Below, one piece after another: positions 45,973-54,745 of a stretch of DNA of 64,000 nucleotides. The position numbers and the translations under genes are program-made. Origin of the DNA: Alphaproteobacteria bacterium (GTDB lineage Bacteria > Pseudomonadota > Alphaproteobacteria > Caulobacterales > Aquidulcibacteraceae); assembly GCA_016124655.1 (NCBI GenBank), contig WGNI01000001.1, forward strand, positions 372,001 through 436,000. The letters run 5' to 3'. Within the stretch, counting starts at the first letter, position 1, and each line of letters starts with the position of its first letter. The notes under the pieces were generated by a model, which saw only the letters and a list, made by a program, of their open reading frames with translations, was not told where the DNA came from and did no database searches.

Positions 45973-47279
45973 ATCGCCTTGCGCAATGGGTGTGCGTTCG
46001 AGGTTTCGACCGCTGCGGCGCTGGCGCTGAACAAGAGCGTGAAAAGAGAGCCGACGGGATCGCGGCTGCGCGCGCGCAGGCGCATGCCGCCTGCGTTCGC
46101 CAAGTCGACGCACGCCGCCACGAGCCGCTCCGCGTCGGTTTCTCCCGCGTGCTCGCCCATCATCAGCGCAGGCAGCCTGTTTTCGGCGAAGCCCGCCCCG
46201 GTGTCGGCGACGGTGATGGCGAAGCGCATCTCTCCGCGCACCGGGTCGCCGTCCATGTGGAGGCGGATGCGCACGCCGCCCTTGGCCGTTGCGGCCAGGG
46301 CGTTTGACAGGAGATAGAAGGTAATCCGCTGAATTCTGTGAGCGTCGGCCATGACGGCGGCAGGGCAGTCCGGCGCGACGTCGACGAAGAATTCGACGCC
46401 GCGCGCGCGCGCAACTGCGCGCTGGGATTCCGCTGTCTCCAACACAAGAGCGCGCAAATCCGCTTCTATCAGCGTCTGCGCTTCGCCTTGTTGAAGGGCC
46501 GATTCGGAGAGGTCCAAACACGCGCGCAGCGCTGCGATCGGCGCGCCGGCGAAGCGCGGGTCCTGATCCCAAGCCTCGCACAGCACGCGCGCGGCGCTCA
46601 ACGGCCCATGCACTTGCGCGCGCACCGCGTTGATTGCGATCTCTTGCGCGCGGCGCTCATTGTCGCGCGCGGCTTCAGCGGCGAGCACGGCCTCCCGCGC
46701 CCGGCTCTCGGCCAGATCGCCATCGCGCAACATGCGCCAAATCAGCCCCGCGAATACCGCCATGATCGGCAGAGCCAAGATTGGCGTCAGTTCGCCGACG
46801 TCGAAACCTTGTGGCGACAGCGTCGCCTTGGCGATCGCCGCCCCGACGAAACACGCCAGCGCGACGCCCAAGGACGCCGTCAGCAGGGCGGTGTCGCGGC
46901 GGAACGTGAAGATCGCATTCGCGGCGCCGCCAAGCAGGTAGACGGCGCCGAGCGTCGCCCCGCGCTCCAGATCTGACAGCCAAAGGATCAGCGCCAGCGC
47001 GTTGCCGGACGTCGATTGCAGCGCCACCCAAACGATGTCGCCCAGATCGGGATTGCTCTTTGCGCCGCTTTCGGCGGCGGCCTGCAGGCGTTGGGCATAG
47101 CGGCGGTCCCAGGCAATGACAGCGACGTTGACGACCGCCCAAAGAACCGCCAGCCAGCTCTGGATCACGGCCGCGGCAAGCAGTCCGGACACGACCTGAA
47201 GGCCCGCGCGCACCGGCGCGTTGTTGACGCGCGCCTCCGCCAGCAACGCCAAGGGGCTCCGCCCTTGCGCTTCCGACAC
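45969..47279 (-). CDS. membrane sensor histidine kinase
   Basis: This 436-aa protein has five to six hydrophobic helices in the first 185 residues (among them LLAAAVIQSWLAVLWAVVNVAV and LTPILALPIMAVFAGLIW), a short coiled linker, a dimerisation region with candidate phospho-acceptor H224 in RAQVHGPLSAAR, and an ATPase domain with N box TFYLLSNALAA and G1 box VADTGAGF. The H box departs from the usual SHELRTPL. No response regulator is nearby, so it is an orphan kinase. The start is uncertain: no in-frame ATG fits, and I use the GTG at 47279 without a clear ribosome-binding site. Confidence 0.8.
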   Translation of the reverse strand: MSEAQGRSPLALLAEARVNNAPVRAGLQVVSGLLAAAVIQSWLAVLWAVVNVAVIAWDRRYAQRLQAAAESGAKSNPDLGDIVWVALQSTSGNALALILWLSDLERGATLGAVYLLGGAANAIFTFRRDTALLTASLGVALACFVGAAIAKATLSPQGFDVGELTPILALPIMAVFAGLIWRMLRDGDLAESRAREAVLAAEAARDNERRAQEIAINAVRAQVHGPLSAARVLCEAWDQDPRFAGAPIAALRACLDLSESALQQGEAQTLIEADLRALVLETAESQRAVARARGVEFFVDVAPDCPAAVMADAHRIQRITFYLLSNALAATAKGGVRIRLHMDGDPVRGEMRFAITVADTGAGFAENRLPALMMGEHAGETDAERLVAACVDLANAGGMRLRARSRDPVGSLFTLLFSASAAAVETSNAHPLRKAI

Positions 47280-47402
47280 GCCCGCGGGATTTTGTCCGCC
47301 GATTGGCCAGCGCTCCGTTCGTGATTCCCTCGTGGGAGGATCGCGGCGTTCGGACGCGAGATCAACGAAGCAAGCGCACAACGCTGTCAATGGAGGAACG
47401 GG

Positions 47403-47960
47403 ATGGCTGGACACCTCATGGGAGGCCGATTGCGAAAATGGCTGTGCGCGGTCGTGTTGCTCGCGCTTTCGCCCGCGGGGATCGCGCATGCGGACGTCTC
47501 GGAAGCGGGCTCAAGCGGCTTTACGGTGACGCACGAGGCCAGCGTACCCGGCGCGCCACTCGCGGCCTATGAAGCGATCGGCCAGATTGGTCAGTGGTGG
47601 GCCGACGCGCACACCTATTCCGGCGACGCCGGCAATATGAGCCTGCCGCTCCAGGCGGGGTCCTGTTTTTGCGAAACATGGGCGGCGGGGTCGGTGGCGC
47701 ACGGCCGGCTGCTTTTGGCCGTGCCCGGACAGTTCGTCCGGCTGGAGGCGCCGCTCGGTCCCCTTCAAGAGATGGCGGTCTCCACCTCGATGACTTTTCT
47801 CCTGACAGGCGAGCGCGGAGGGACCCGGATTCGGCTGGTCTATGTCGCGTCCGGCCGTGAGGGCCAAGGCCTGGACAGCGTGGCCCCCGCCGTCGATCAG
47901 GTGCTTGGGGAACAGATGACGCGGCTCCAACGTTTTCTGGCGGCACAGCCGCGGCCCTAA
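47403..47960 (+). CDS. SRPBCC family protein with signal peptide
   Basis: This 185-aa exported protein has a signal peptide (about 1-30, ending GIAHA) and a START/AHSA1-like domain (FTVTHEASVPGAPLAAYEAI, GQWWADAHTYSG, and a C-terminal helix). SRPBCC folds bind hydrophobic ligands; here that would occur in the periplasm. Two close cysteines (GSCFCE) are notable. GGAGGAACGGG gives a strong ribosome-binding site. It is divergent from the histidine kinase across 123 bp. Confidence 0.85.
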   Translation: MAGHLMGGRLRKWLCAVVLLALSPAGIAHADVSEAGSSGFTVTHEASVPGAPLAAYEAIGQIGQWWADAHTYSGDAGNMSLPLQAGSCFCETWAAGSVAHGRLLLAVPGQFVRLEAPLGPLQEMAVSTSMTFLLTGERGGTRIRLVYVASGREGQGLDSVAPAVDQVLGEQMTRLQRFLAAQPRP

Positions 47961-48051
47961 ATTTTTGATTCATGTCGGGCTCAGGCGGCTAGCCAGACAC
48001 TATGAGACGGCTCACAGGCGGAAGGACTTCGCCTGCCTCTGGAGGGATGAC

Positions 48052-48705
48052 ATGATCCGCGCATTGACACTCGGCGCCCTGGCGTTTGCCGTGGCGGCCT
48101 GTACCACCACAGACCCCTATTCCGGCGAACGCGTCCCAAACCGCACCGGCACGGGCGCCATCGCAGGCGCAGTCGGCGGCGCAGCGATCGGCACGCTGGC
48201 TGGCGGCAATGACCGCCGCAACGCCATCATCGGCGCCGGCATCGGCGCGTTGGCCGGCGCCGCGGTGGGCAATTACATGGACCGCCAGGAAGCGGCGCTG
48301 CGTGAGCAGCTACGCAATTCCGGCGTGGGCGTGACCCGCACGGCAGAGGACGAAATCCTGTTGAACCTGCCGTCCGACATCACGTTCGGATTCAATCAGG
48401 ACACCGTGCAATCGCAATTCCTGCCGACCATCCAACAAGTGGCGGGGACGCTCGGGCAGTATCCGTCCACGACCGTGGACATCATCGGCCATGCCGACAG
48501 CGTCGGCACGGACGAATACAACCAGAATCTCTCTGAGCGCCGCGCCATGAACGTGGCGTCGGTGCTGGTGGCGAACGGGGTGCAGCGTCCTCGCGTGGCC
48601 GCATACGGTTACGGCGAAACCGCGCCGATCGCAGACAACGGGACGCCGGACGGGCGCGCGCGCAACCGCCGGGTGGAAATCCGGCTGAAAGCGCTGCAGA
48701 GCTAA
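48052..48705 (+). CDS. OmpA family lipoprotein with glycine zipper
   Basis: This 217-aa outer-membrane lipoprotein has a signal sequence with lipobox VAAC (cleavage before C17) and a glycine-zipper region (IAGAVGGAAIGTLAGG, then IIGAGIGALAGAAVGNYMD). Its C-terminal OmpA domain has the peptidoglycan-binding block IGHADSVGTDEYNQNLSERRA and a final NRRVEIRL. It likely tethers the outer membrane to peptidoglycan, like Pal/YiaD proteins. GGAGGG lies upstream. An imperfect hairpin occurs in the leader at 48016-48034. Confidence 0.94.
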   Translation: MIRALTLGALAFAVAACTTTDPYSGERVPNRTGTGAIAGAVGGAAIGTLAGGNDRRNAIIGAGIGALAGAAVGNYMDRQEAALREQLRNSGVGVTRTAEDEILLNLPSDITFGFNQDTVQSQFLPTIQQVAGTLGQYPSTTVDIIGHADSVGTDEYNQNLSERRAMNVASVLVANGVQRPRVAAYGYGETAPIADNGTPDGRARNRRVEIRLKALQS

Positions 48706-48728
48706 GATCTGCGCACTTGTGCGAAACG

Positions 48729-48762
48729 ATCGCCGGCGGAGCAATCCGCCGGCGATTTTTTT
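48729..48762 (+). terminator. Rho-independent terminator after the OmpA lipoprotein gene
   Basis: A perfect 12-bp stem ATCGCCGGCGGA / TCCGCCGGCGAT encloses a GCAA tetraloop (GNRA type), followed by seven T residues. It starts 23 bp after the stop codon. It is the clearest intrinsic terminator in the window. Confidence 0.93.
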
Positions 48763-48838
48763 CTGACGGTCGAAAAACGGAGGCCCTGATCGTCTTCCCG
48801 TGCGAGGCCGCATGGCGCGGCTCGCAGGAGAGATGACG

Positions 48839-49261
48839 ATGTTTCGTGCTTTGACATTTGCTTTGGGTCTGGCGTTCGCGCCCATGGCGGCAGCGGAGGA
48901 GTTTACGCTGCTGATCTATGAACCCGATGCGGACTTGGCCTCGCGCGACGATCCCGCGCAGAGGGAGGCCTATTGGTCGCGATTCAACGCGTTTGCCGGC
49001 GCCATGGCGCAAGCGGGGGTGCTTCGCGGCGGAACGGCGCTGTCGGAGTCTGCCGGGACGACTGTCGATTCACGCGGCGCGCGACACGCCATGCGCACGC
49101 TGCGCAGAACCCGGACGGGCGGTTATCTGATGATCGATGCACCGTCGATGGAGGAAGCAGTGCGCTGGGCGATGCGTGCGCCGGGCCTCGACGAAGGCGT
49201 GATCGTGGAAGTCCGCCCCCATCGCGCCAATCCCATCATGAACGGACAGGACACGCGATAA
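48839..49261 (+). CDS. YCII-related protein with signal peptide
   Basis: This 140-aa protein has a short signal peptide (about 1-19, ending PMAAA) and a YCII/DGPF-like ferredoxin-fold domain: EEFTLLIYEPDADLASRDD, GVLRGGTALSES, and GGYLMIDAPSMEEAVRWAMRAPGL. DGPF proteins often occur near ECF sigma factors, but this one is exported and has no sigma factor nearby. I use the ATG at 48839, which has GGAG at an 8-nt distance; one at 48833 is too close. The function is unknown. Confidence 0.82.
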   Translation: MFRALTFALGLAFAPMAAAEEFTLLIYEPDADLASRDDPAQREAYWSRFNAFAGAMAQAGVLRGGTALSESAGTTVDSRGARHAMRTLRRTRTGGYLMIDAPSMEEAVRWAMRAPGLDEGVIVEVRPHRANPIMNGQDTR

Positions 49262-49294
49262 AGTAGACTTGGGCGACACGGCTGCGGTTTCCGC

Positions 49295-50062
49295 TCAACG
49301 CGGCAGCCGCAGCGCTTTGCGCTCCGCAGCGTTCAAGGGGCGCAGTGTTTCTGCGAATACGTCATCTCGGCCGTAGCATTCCCGCGCCCGCTCAAAGCTC
49401 CAGGCCGAGCCGAGAATTGCATCCTCAAACCGCGCGACGATGACGCGTGCGCGTTCGCCCTGAACGCCTGCGCGCTCCTGGATCGGCGCCGGCTCCAGAT
49501 GCGCTTCGAACCATGCGCCTTTGATGCGCACGGCCACGCGAAATGGACCCAGGCTGACAATCTTCGGCTCCCGCTCCTTGCTGCGCTGAAAGAATGCGCG
49601 CCTCGACCAACTGACCCAATGGGGATTGCGGCGCAGAAGGCCGGTTTTGGGGTGGACGAACAATTCCCGATAGTCCTGCTCCAGCGGCGTGGGCGGACCG
49701 CCCCAGCGACGGCCCGCGGTGAACACCTTGCCGTCGCGCATGAAGGTCCTGACGGCGACAAAGTCCTGGATGTGGTCGATGACGTGCTGCTGCACGGTTG
49801 AAGTGGGGCGTAGATGTTGCGCGATCTCGGAATAGACCTTGCCCCATGGCCGATTGACCTGCGCGCGCAGGTAGCGCTTCAGCGGACTCAGATTTTCATT
49901 GAGCGTCTTTGTTTTAACGAGGCGATCGGACTGCGGCGCACGCGCGCGGAAGGGTTCGCCGTCGTCATCCATCAACGCGGCGGTGCGCCCTTGCCGGACG
50001 CGGCCGTCGGCGTGCCCGTAGCGCGGGCGCTCGACGATCACTTTGGCCATATCCTTGCGCAT
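49295..50062 (-). CDS. conserved hypothetical protein (MRKDMxKVIVERPR type)
   Basis: This 255-aa basic, soluble protein starts MRKDMAKVIVERPRYG, a pattern I recall from unannotated proteins in several bacterial phyla. It continues with NLSPLKRYLRAQVNRPWGKVYSEI, HVIDHIQDFVAV and VHPKTGLLRRNP. The two tryptophan/arginine-rich central motifs suggest nucleic-acid or protein binding, but no domain is recognised. The start at 50062 is chosen for the conserved opening; the frame is open further upstream. It is divergent from a lipoprotein gene with 30 bp between. Confidence 0.8.
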   Translation of the reverse strand: MRKDMAKVIVERPRYGHADGRVRQGRTAALMDDDGEPFRARAPQSDRLVKTKTLNENLSPLKRYLRAQVNRPWGKVYSEIAQHLRPTSTVQQHVIDHIQDFVAVRTFMRDGKVFTAGRRWGGPPTPLEQDYRELFVHPKTGLLRRNPHWVSWSRRAFFQRSKEREPKIVSLGPFRVAVRIKGAWFEAHLEPAPIQERAGVQGERARVIVARFEDAILGSAWSFERARECYGRDDVFAETLRPLNAAERKALRLPR

Positions 50063-50092
50063 CGCGGGCATATGCGCTTGGGTCGCGGCGAA

Positions 50093-50551
50093 ATGAAGAC
50101 CACGTTCCCACTTTTGTGCGTGCTGGCGCTCTGCGCATGCGCATCCCGCCCGGAGAGCGCGGCGGCGCCGGCAAGCGCACCGGACGTCGTCACCACGGCG
50201 CGCCCGAGCATTCCTACGCCGGCGGGTTGGGAAGGCTTGCGCGCCGCCGGAATCGCGTTTCGGGGCCTCGGCCAGGAGCCGGCCTGGATCCTCGATGTCT
50301 ACGCCGACGAGATCCGTCTTTCCTATGATTACGGGAACCGGGAGGCGGTGTTTCCGCGCACGCCGCCGGCATTGGGTGCGGCCGTCGCAGATCGCGTCTA
50401 CGCCAGCGAGGCCGGGGGGCACAGCCTACGTGTCGTCATCGGGGATGAACCGTGCCAAGACGTCATGAGCGGCGAACTCTATCCTCGGAGCGTCCAGGTC
50501 ACGATCGACGGTCGCCAGATGCAAGGCTGCGGCGCAGGCGTGGCGCCATAG
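50093..50551 (+). CDS. putative lipoprotein (COG3650-like)
   Basis: This 152-aa protein has a lipoprotein signal (MKTTFPLLCVLALCACAS; lipobox LCAC), a low-complexity Ala/Pro linker and a small domain with FRGLGQEPAWILDVYADE and VVIGDEPCQDVMSGELYP. The two domain cysteines may form a disulfide. The domain resembles uncharacterised COG3650 proteins. No strong ribosome-binding site is visible, and the frame is open far upstream opposite the divergent gene. I chose the start for its signal sequence. Confidence 0.75.
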   Translation: MKTTFPLLCVLALCACASRPESAAAPASAPDVVTTARPSIPTPAGWEGLRAAGIAFRGLGQEPAWILDVYADEIRLSYDYGNREAVFPRTPPALGAAVADRVYASEAGGHSLRVVIGDEPCQDVMSGELYPRSVQVTIDGRQMQGCGAGVAP

Positions 50552-50625
50552 GCCGTTCAGCGGTTGATGCCGCGCCCGGCGCACGCTAACGCGCTTTGCC
50601 GCTCGCGCGAGAACCAGGGGAAAGC

Positions 50626-51552
50626 GTGAAATCCATCATTTCGATTCAGGGTCTGACGAAGACCTATGCCGGGGGCGTGCGGGCGCTGCAGGAAACCAAT
50701 CTCGAGATCCGTGAAGGCGAAATCTTCGCCCTGCTCGGTCCGAACGGCGCGGGCAAGACGACGCTGATTTCGATCGTGTGCGGGCTGGTCAATCCGACGA
50801 GCGGGCGCGTGCTGGCCGATGGACACGATATCGTGCGCGATTACCGCGCCGCACGCGAGAAGATCGGACTTGTGCCGCAGGAATTGGCCACGGACGCTTT
50901 TGAGAAAGTGTGGTCGGTCGTGCGCTTCAGCCGCGGGCTGTTTGGCAAACCGCGCAACGATGCGTATCTGGAGCAATTGCTGCGCGATCTGTCTTTGTGG
51001 GACAAGAAAGACGCCAAGATCATGCAATTGTCCGGCGGCATGAAACGGCGGGTGCTGATTGCGAAGGCGCTGTCGCATGAGCCGCGCATTCTGTTCCTTG
51101 ATGAACCGACGGCCGGCGTCGATGTGGAGCTTCGCCGCGATATGTGGGCGCTGGTGCGGCGGCTGCGCGAATCCGGCGTCACGATCATTCTGACGACGCA
51201 CTACATCGAAGAGGCGGAAGACATGGCCGACCGCGTGGGCGTCATCTCGAAAGGCGAACTGATTTTGGTGGAGGACAAGGGTGTCCTCATGCGCAAGCTC
51301 GGACAGAAGCGGCTGACCCTGCATCTGAAGTCGCCGATGGCGCAGGTGCCGGAAGCGCTTGGCGGCTATCCGCTCTCGCTGGCGAATGGGGGCATGGACC
51401 TGGTGTTCAGTTTCGACGCGCAAAGCGCCGACACGGGCATCGGCGAGGTCATGCGCAAGTTGGACTCCATGGGCGTCGACTTCACGGACCTCAACACCGA
51501 GCAGTCATCGCTGGAGGACATTTTCGTTTCTCTGGTGGGGGGCAAGCGATGA
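50626..51552 (+). CDS. ABC transporter ATP-binding protein (ABC-2 type)
   Basis: This 308-aa ATPase of a two-component exporter has Walker A GPNGAGKT, a Q loop at LVPQELA, the signature QLSGGMKRR, Walker [13 protein letters not shown] and the switch histidine in LTTHYIEEA. The C-terminal extension resembles drug/NodI-type exporters. I choose a GTG at 50626 because CAGGGGAAAGC precedes it; a TTG 30 bp upstream has none. The stop overlaps the permease start as ATGA. Confidence 0.94.
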   Translation: MKSIISIQGLTKTYAGGVRALQETNLEIREGEIFALLGPNGAGKTTLISIVCGLVNPTSGRVLADGHDIVRDYRAAREKIGLVPQELATDAFEKVWSVVRFSRGLFGKPRNDAYLEQLLRDLSLWDKKDAKIMQLSGGMKRRVLIAKALSHEPRILFLDEPTAGVDVELRRDMWALVRRLRESGVTIILTTHYIEEAEDMADRVGVISKGELILVEDKGVLMRKLGQKRLTLHLKSPMAQVPEALGGYPLSLANGGMDLVFSFDAQSADTGIGEVMRKLDSMGVDFTDLNTEQSSLEDIFVSLVGGKR

Positions 51553-52310
51553 ACTGGCTTGGCGTTCAAGCGATCTATCGGTTCGAAATGGGGCGCTGGT
51601 TCCGCACCATCTTCCAAAGCCTGATTTCGCCTGTGATCACGACGTCGCTCTACTTCATCGTGTTCGGCTCAGCGATCGGCTCACGGATTCCATCGATCGA
51701 CGGCGTGTCGTACGGCGCTTTCATCATTCCGGGGCTGATGATGCTCTCGATCCTGACCGAGAGCGTGTCGAACGCCTCGTTTGGGATTTACATGCCGAAA
51801 TGGACCGGCACGATTTACGAAGTGCTTTCAGCGCCGATTTCGTCTCTGGAGATCGTTTTGGGCTATGTCGGCGCGGCGGTGACCAAGTCCGTGTTGCTGG
51901 GCCTGATCATTCTGGCGACGGCGCGCGCATTCGTGCCGTTCACCATTCTCCACCCTGCGGCCATGATCGCCTTCCTCGTGCTGACGGCGATCACGTTCTG
52001 CCTGCTGGGATTTGTGCTCGGGCTTTGGGCGGATTCGTTTGAGCGCCTGCAGATCGTGCCGCTGCTGATCATCACGCCGCTGACGTTTCTCGGCGGCAGC
52101 TTCTATTCCATCGACATGCTGCCGCCGTTCTGGCGCACGGTGACGTTGTTCAATCCCGTGGTCTATCTGGTCAGCGGATTTCGCTGGAGCTTCTTCGGCC
52201 AGTCGGACGTGAATGTCGGCGTCAGCCTCGTTATGATCTGCGTGTTTCTCGCGCTATTCCTGGCGATCATCTGGCAGATTTTCCGGACCGGTTATCGGCT
52301 CAAGACGTAA
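51549..52310 (+). CDS. ABC transporter permease (ABC-2 type)
   Basis: This 253-aa membrane protein has six helices in the ABC-2/NodJ pattern: [19 protein letters not shown] at the N terminus, [14 protein letters not shown], and the conserved [33 protein letters not shown] near 185-217. It pairs with the ATPase just upstream as an exporter, possibly of lipid, polysaccharide or drug. The substrate is unknown. It ends 40 bp from the convergent beta-oxidation operon. Confidence 0.94.
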   Translation: MNWLGVQAIYRFEMGRWFRTIFQSLISPVITTSLYFIVFGSAIGSRIPSIDGVSYGAFIIPGLMMLSILTESVSNASFGIYMPKWTGTIYEVLSAPISSLEIVLGYVGAAVTKSVLLGLIILATARAFVPFTILHPAAMIAFLVLTAITFCLLGFVLGLWADSFERLQIVPLLIITPLTFLGGSFYSIDMLPPFWRTVTLFNPVVYLVSGFRWSFFGQSDVNVGVSLVMICVFLALFLAIIWQIFRTGYRLKT

Positions 52311-52314
52311 GCAA

Positions 52315-52339
52315 CCCGCACGCCCCGCCGGCGTGCGGG
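52315..52339. terminator. hairpin between convergent ABC permease and FadB-type genes
   Basis: A perfect 10-bp stem CCCGCACGCC / GGCGTGCGGG surrounds a 5-nt loop. No T run follows on either strand, so it is at most a transcript-end stabiliser or a weak bidirectional terminator. Confidence 0.55.
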
Positions 52340-52350
52340 CGCTCAACGCA

Positions 52351-54576
52351 TTATGCGGCCTTTTTCGTTTGCGCGCCGAAGCGGGCGTAGAAGGTCTCGC
52401 CCTTCGCAGCCATGTCGCGCAGCAATTGCGGCGGCTTGAAGCGCTCGCCGTATTGTTGCGCTAGGCGATCGGCCTCCTTCACGAAACCGTCCAATCCGCC
52501 AAAGAACAGATCCATGTAGCTGACGCAGCCGCCGGTATAAGGCGCAAAGCCCCAGGCCAGAATGGATCCGACATCGGCGTCGCGGGCGTCGGTGATGACG
52601 CCTTCCTCGAAGCAGCGCGCCACTTCGATGCATTGGCGGATTAGGAAGCGCTTGGTCAGCTCCTGCTTCATCGCCGGCGGGCACTCGCGCACTTTGATCT
52701 CGATCTGCTCCGACAGTTCAGGCCAGATGCGTTGCGGCTTGTTCTTCTCATCGTAGTCGTAGAAGCCTTTGCCGGCCTTGCGGCCAACGCGACCCTTCTC
52801 CTCCACGATCCATTGCATCAAGCGTCCGCGCGAATCCTTGGAATAGTCGGCGCCCATGGCTTCGGCCATCTGCTTGCCGACCTTCAAGGCCGTGTCGAGA
52901 CCGACAGAGTCCGACACCTCGAGCGGGCCCATCGGCATGCCGGCCATGCGGCCGACATTTTCGATGATCGCCGGCGCCACGCCTTCCGACAGCATCTCGA
53001 TGCCTTCGGTCGTGTAGGTGCCGAAGCAGCGCGAGGTGTAGAAGCCGCGGCTGTCATTGACCACGATCGGCGTCTTGCGAATTTTCAGGACATAGTCGAT
53101 CGCCTTGGCCAACGTGGCTTCAGTCGTCTTCTTGCCCATGATGATTTCGACAAGGCCCATGCGTTCGACGGGCGAGAAGAAGTGCACGCCGATGAAGTTC
53201 TCCGGGCGCACGCTGGCCTCGGCCAGACCGGTGATCGGTAACGTCGACGTATTGGAGCCGAACACCGCATCCTCGCGCAGATGCGCCTCGGCCTTCTTGG
53301 TGACTTCGGCTTTCAACGCGGGGTTTTCGAAGACGGCCTCAACCACGAGATCGACGCCGGCGATTTGGGAATAATCCGTCGTCGGCGTGATCAGCGCCAG
53401 GAGCGCATCGCCCTTCTCCTTCGTCAACTTGCCGCGAGAGACGTCCTTCTCAACGAGCCGCTGCGAATAGGCTTTGCCCTTTTCCGCGCTCTCCTGGCTG
53501 ACATCGATCAGCACGGTTTCGACGCCGGACTTTGCCTGAACGTAGGCGATGCCCGCGCCCATCAGGCCGGCGCCCAGCACCGCGACCTTCTTCACCTCGT
53601 AGGGCGGCTGGCCAGCAGGCCGGTTCGCGCCTTTCGACAATTCCTGCATCGACAGGAACAGCGTGCGGATCATGCCCTTGGCTTGCGGCGTTTGTTGCGT
53701 TTTCACGAAATAACGCGATTCAATCCGGATCGCGGCGTCAAACGGAACCTGCAGGCCTTCGAAGAGGCACGACATGATGTATTTCTGCGCGGGATAGTTC
53801 TGGTTTGTCTGCTTCGAGACCAGCGCATTGCCGCCCATGAACGGAAACCCGCCGCCCGGCGAGTACGGTCCACCGCCAGGAATCTTGAACCCCTTCTGAT
53901 CCCAAGGCTGCACCGCCTTGGGATTGGTCTTCAGCCAGGCGCGGCAGGCGTCAATGGTTTTGCCCGGCTCCACCACCTCATGCACAAAGCCAAGCGCCTT
54001 GGCTTCTTGGGCGTTCTTGCTCTCGCCTTGGAGGATCATCATCAACGCATTCTGCGCGCCGATCAGACGCGGCAGGCGTTGCGTGCCGCCGGCGCCCGGC
54101 AAAAGGCCCACTTTCGATTCCGGCAGGCCCAGCTGCATTTTTGGTTGATCGGCAGCGGCGCGATAATGGCAGGCGAGGGCGATCTCCAATCCGCCGCCGA
54201 GCGCAAGTCCTTCCAATGCGCACGCAATCGGCTTGCCGCAAGTCTCCAGCGCGCGCAGCGTTTTGTTCAGCGTGAACGCGCCGTCGAAGGCCGCCTGAAG
54301 CTTTTCCTGCTCGGTCTTGGGCTTGGCGGGCGCAGCGCCGCTCAAGCCGCCTGATCCAAGCTCGCCCAAATCGGCGCCGGCGCAAAAACCTGTCGGCTTG
54401 CCGGAGGCGATGATCACGCCCTTGATGGCGTCATCGGTTTTGATCTTTTCGGTCAACGCAACAATGTCGCGCGCGACGCCGCCCGTGATGGTGTTCATCG
54501 AACGGCCCGGCACGTCGAAGGTCGCGAGCAGAATGCCGTCCGCGTCCAGATCCAATTTAAAAGTCTCAAAGCTCAT
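52351..54576 (-). CDS. 3-hydroxyacyl-CoA dehydrogenase/enoyl-CoA hydratase (FadB/FadJ-type)
   Basis: This 741-aa bifunctional beta-oxidation enzyme has a crotonase domain (about 1-300) with the oxyanion-hole and glutamate regions GFCAGADL, EGLALGGGLEIALACH and PESKVGLLPGAGGTQRLPRL. The dehydrogenase part (about 330-740) has VAVLGAGLMGAGIAYV, SNTSTLPIT and HFFSPVERMGLVEII. It turns enoyl-CoA into 3-ketoacyl-CoA for the thiolase encoded upstream. A 169-bp gap with an inverted repeat pair separates the two genes. Confidence 0.95.
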   Translation of the reverse strand: MSFETFKLDLDADGILLATFDVPGRSMNTITGGVARDIVALTEKIKTDDAIKGVIIASGKPTGFCAGADLGELGSGGLSGAAPAKPKTEQEKLQAAFDGAFTLNKTLRALETCGKPIACALEGLALGGGLEIALACHYRAAADQPKMQLGLPESKVGLLPGAGGTQRLPRLIGAQNALMMILQGESKNAQEAKALGFVHEVVEPGKTIDACRAWLKTNPKAVQPWDQKGFKIPGGGPYSPGGGFPFMGGNALVSKQTNQNYPAQKYIMSCLFEGLQVPFDAAIRIESRYFVKTQQTPQAKGMIRTLFLSMQELSKGANRPAGQPPYEVKKVAVLGAGLMGAGIAYVQAKSGVETVLIDVSQESAEKGKAYSQRLVEKDVSRGKLTKEKGDALLALITPTTDYSQIAGVDLVVEAVFENPALKAEVTKKAEAHLREDAVFGSNTSTLPITGLAEASVRPENFIGVHFFSPVERMGLVEIIMGKKTTEATLAKAIDYVLKIRKTPIVVNDSRGFYTSRCFGTYTTEGIEMLSEGVAPAIIENVGRMAGMPMGPLEVSDSVGLDTALKVGKQMAEAMGADYSKDSRGRLMQWIVEEKGRVGRKAGKGFYDYDEKNKPQRIWPELSEQIEIKVRECPPAMKQELTKRFLIRQCIEVARCFEEGVITDARDADVGSILAWGFAPYTGGCVSYMDLFFGGLDGFVKEADRLAQQYGERFKPPQLLRDMAAKGETFYARFGAQTKKAA

Positions 54577-54600
54577 CGTCGTCTCCGCCTTGCCTCCCTG

Positions 54601-54735
54601 CCTTCTCCCCTTGTGGGAGAAGGCGGCCGCGAAACGGCCGGATGAGGGGTGTTTGCTTCACTCTTGAGGTCGCGCCGTCACCCCTCAGCCGGTTTCGCAT
54701 TTGCGAAACCACCCTCTCCCGCAAGGGGAGAGGGC
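54601..54735. repeat. inverted pair of GC-rich palindromic interspersed repeats
   Basis: Copy 1 (54601-54651) reads CCTTCTCCCCTTGTGGGAG, then a GCGGCCGCGAAACGGCCG core and GGATGAGGGGTG. Copy 2 (54679-54735) is a diverged reverse-orientation version that starts CACCCCTCAGCCGG and ends CCGCAAGGGGAGAGGG. Each has an internal stem (CTCCC...GGGAG), and together they form a long imperfect hairpin. Similar CCCTCATCC/AAGGGGAGAAGG elements are widespread in alphaproteobacterial intergenic DNA. They lie between the thiolase and the FadB-type gene. Confidence 0.85.
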
Positions 54736-54745
54736 AGCGTTTGCG

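Noticed and set aside
48016-48034. Imperfect AGGCGGAAG/CTTCGCCT hairpin in the leader of the OmpA lipoprotein gene, considered as a riboswitch or thermometer
   Set aside because: It is short, has a bulge and does not cover the ribosome-binding site, so nothing beyond a simple hairpin can be supported.
49279-49313. GC-rich inverted arms near the convergent end of the YCII and hypothetical genes
   Set aside because: The arms fall partly inside the coding end of the minus-strand gene, the loop is long and no T run follows. Not strong enough to call a terminator.
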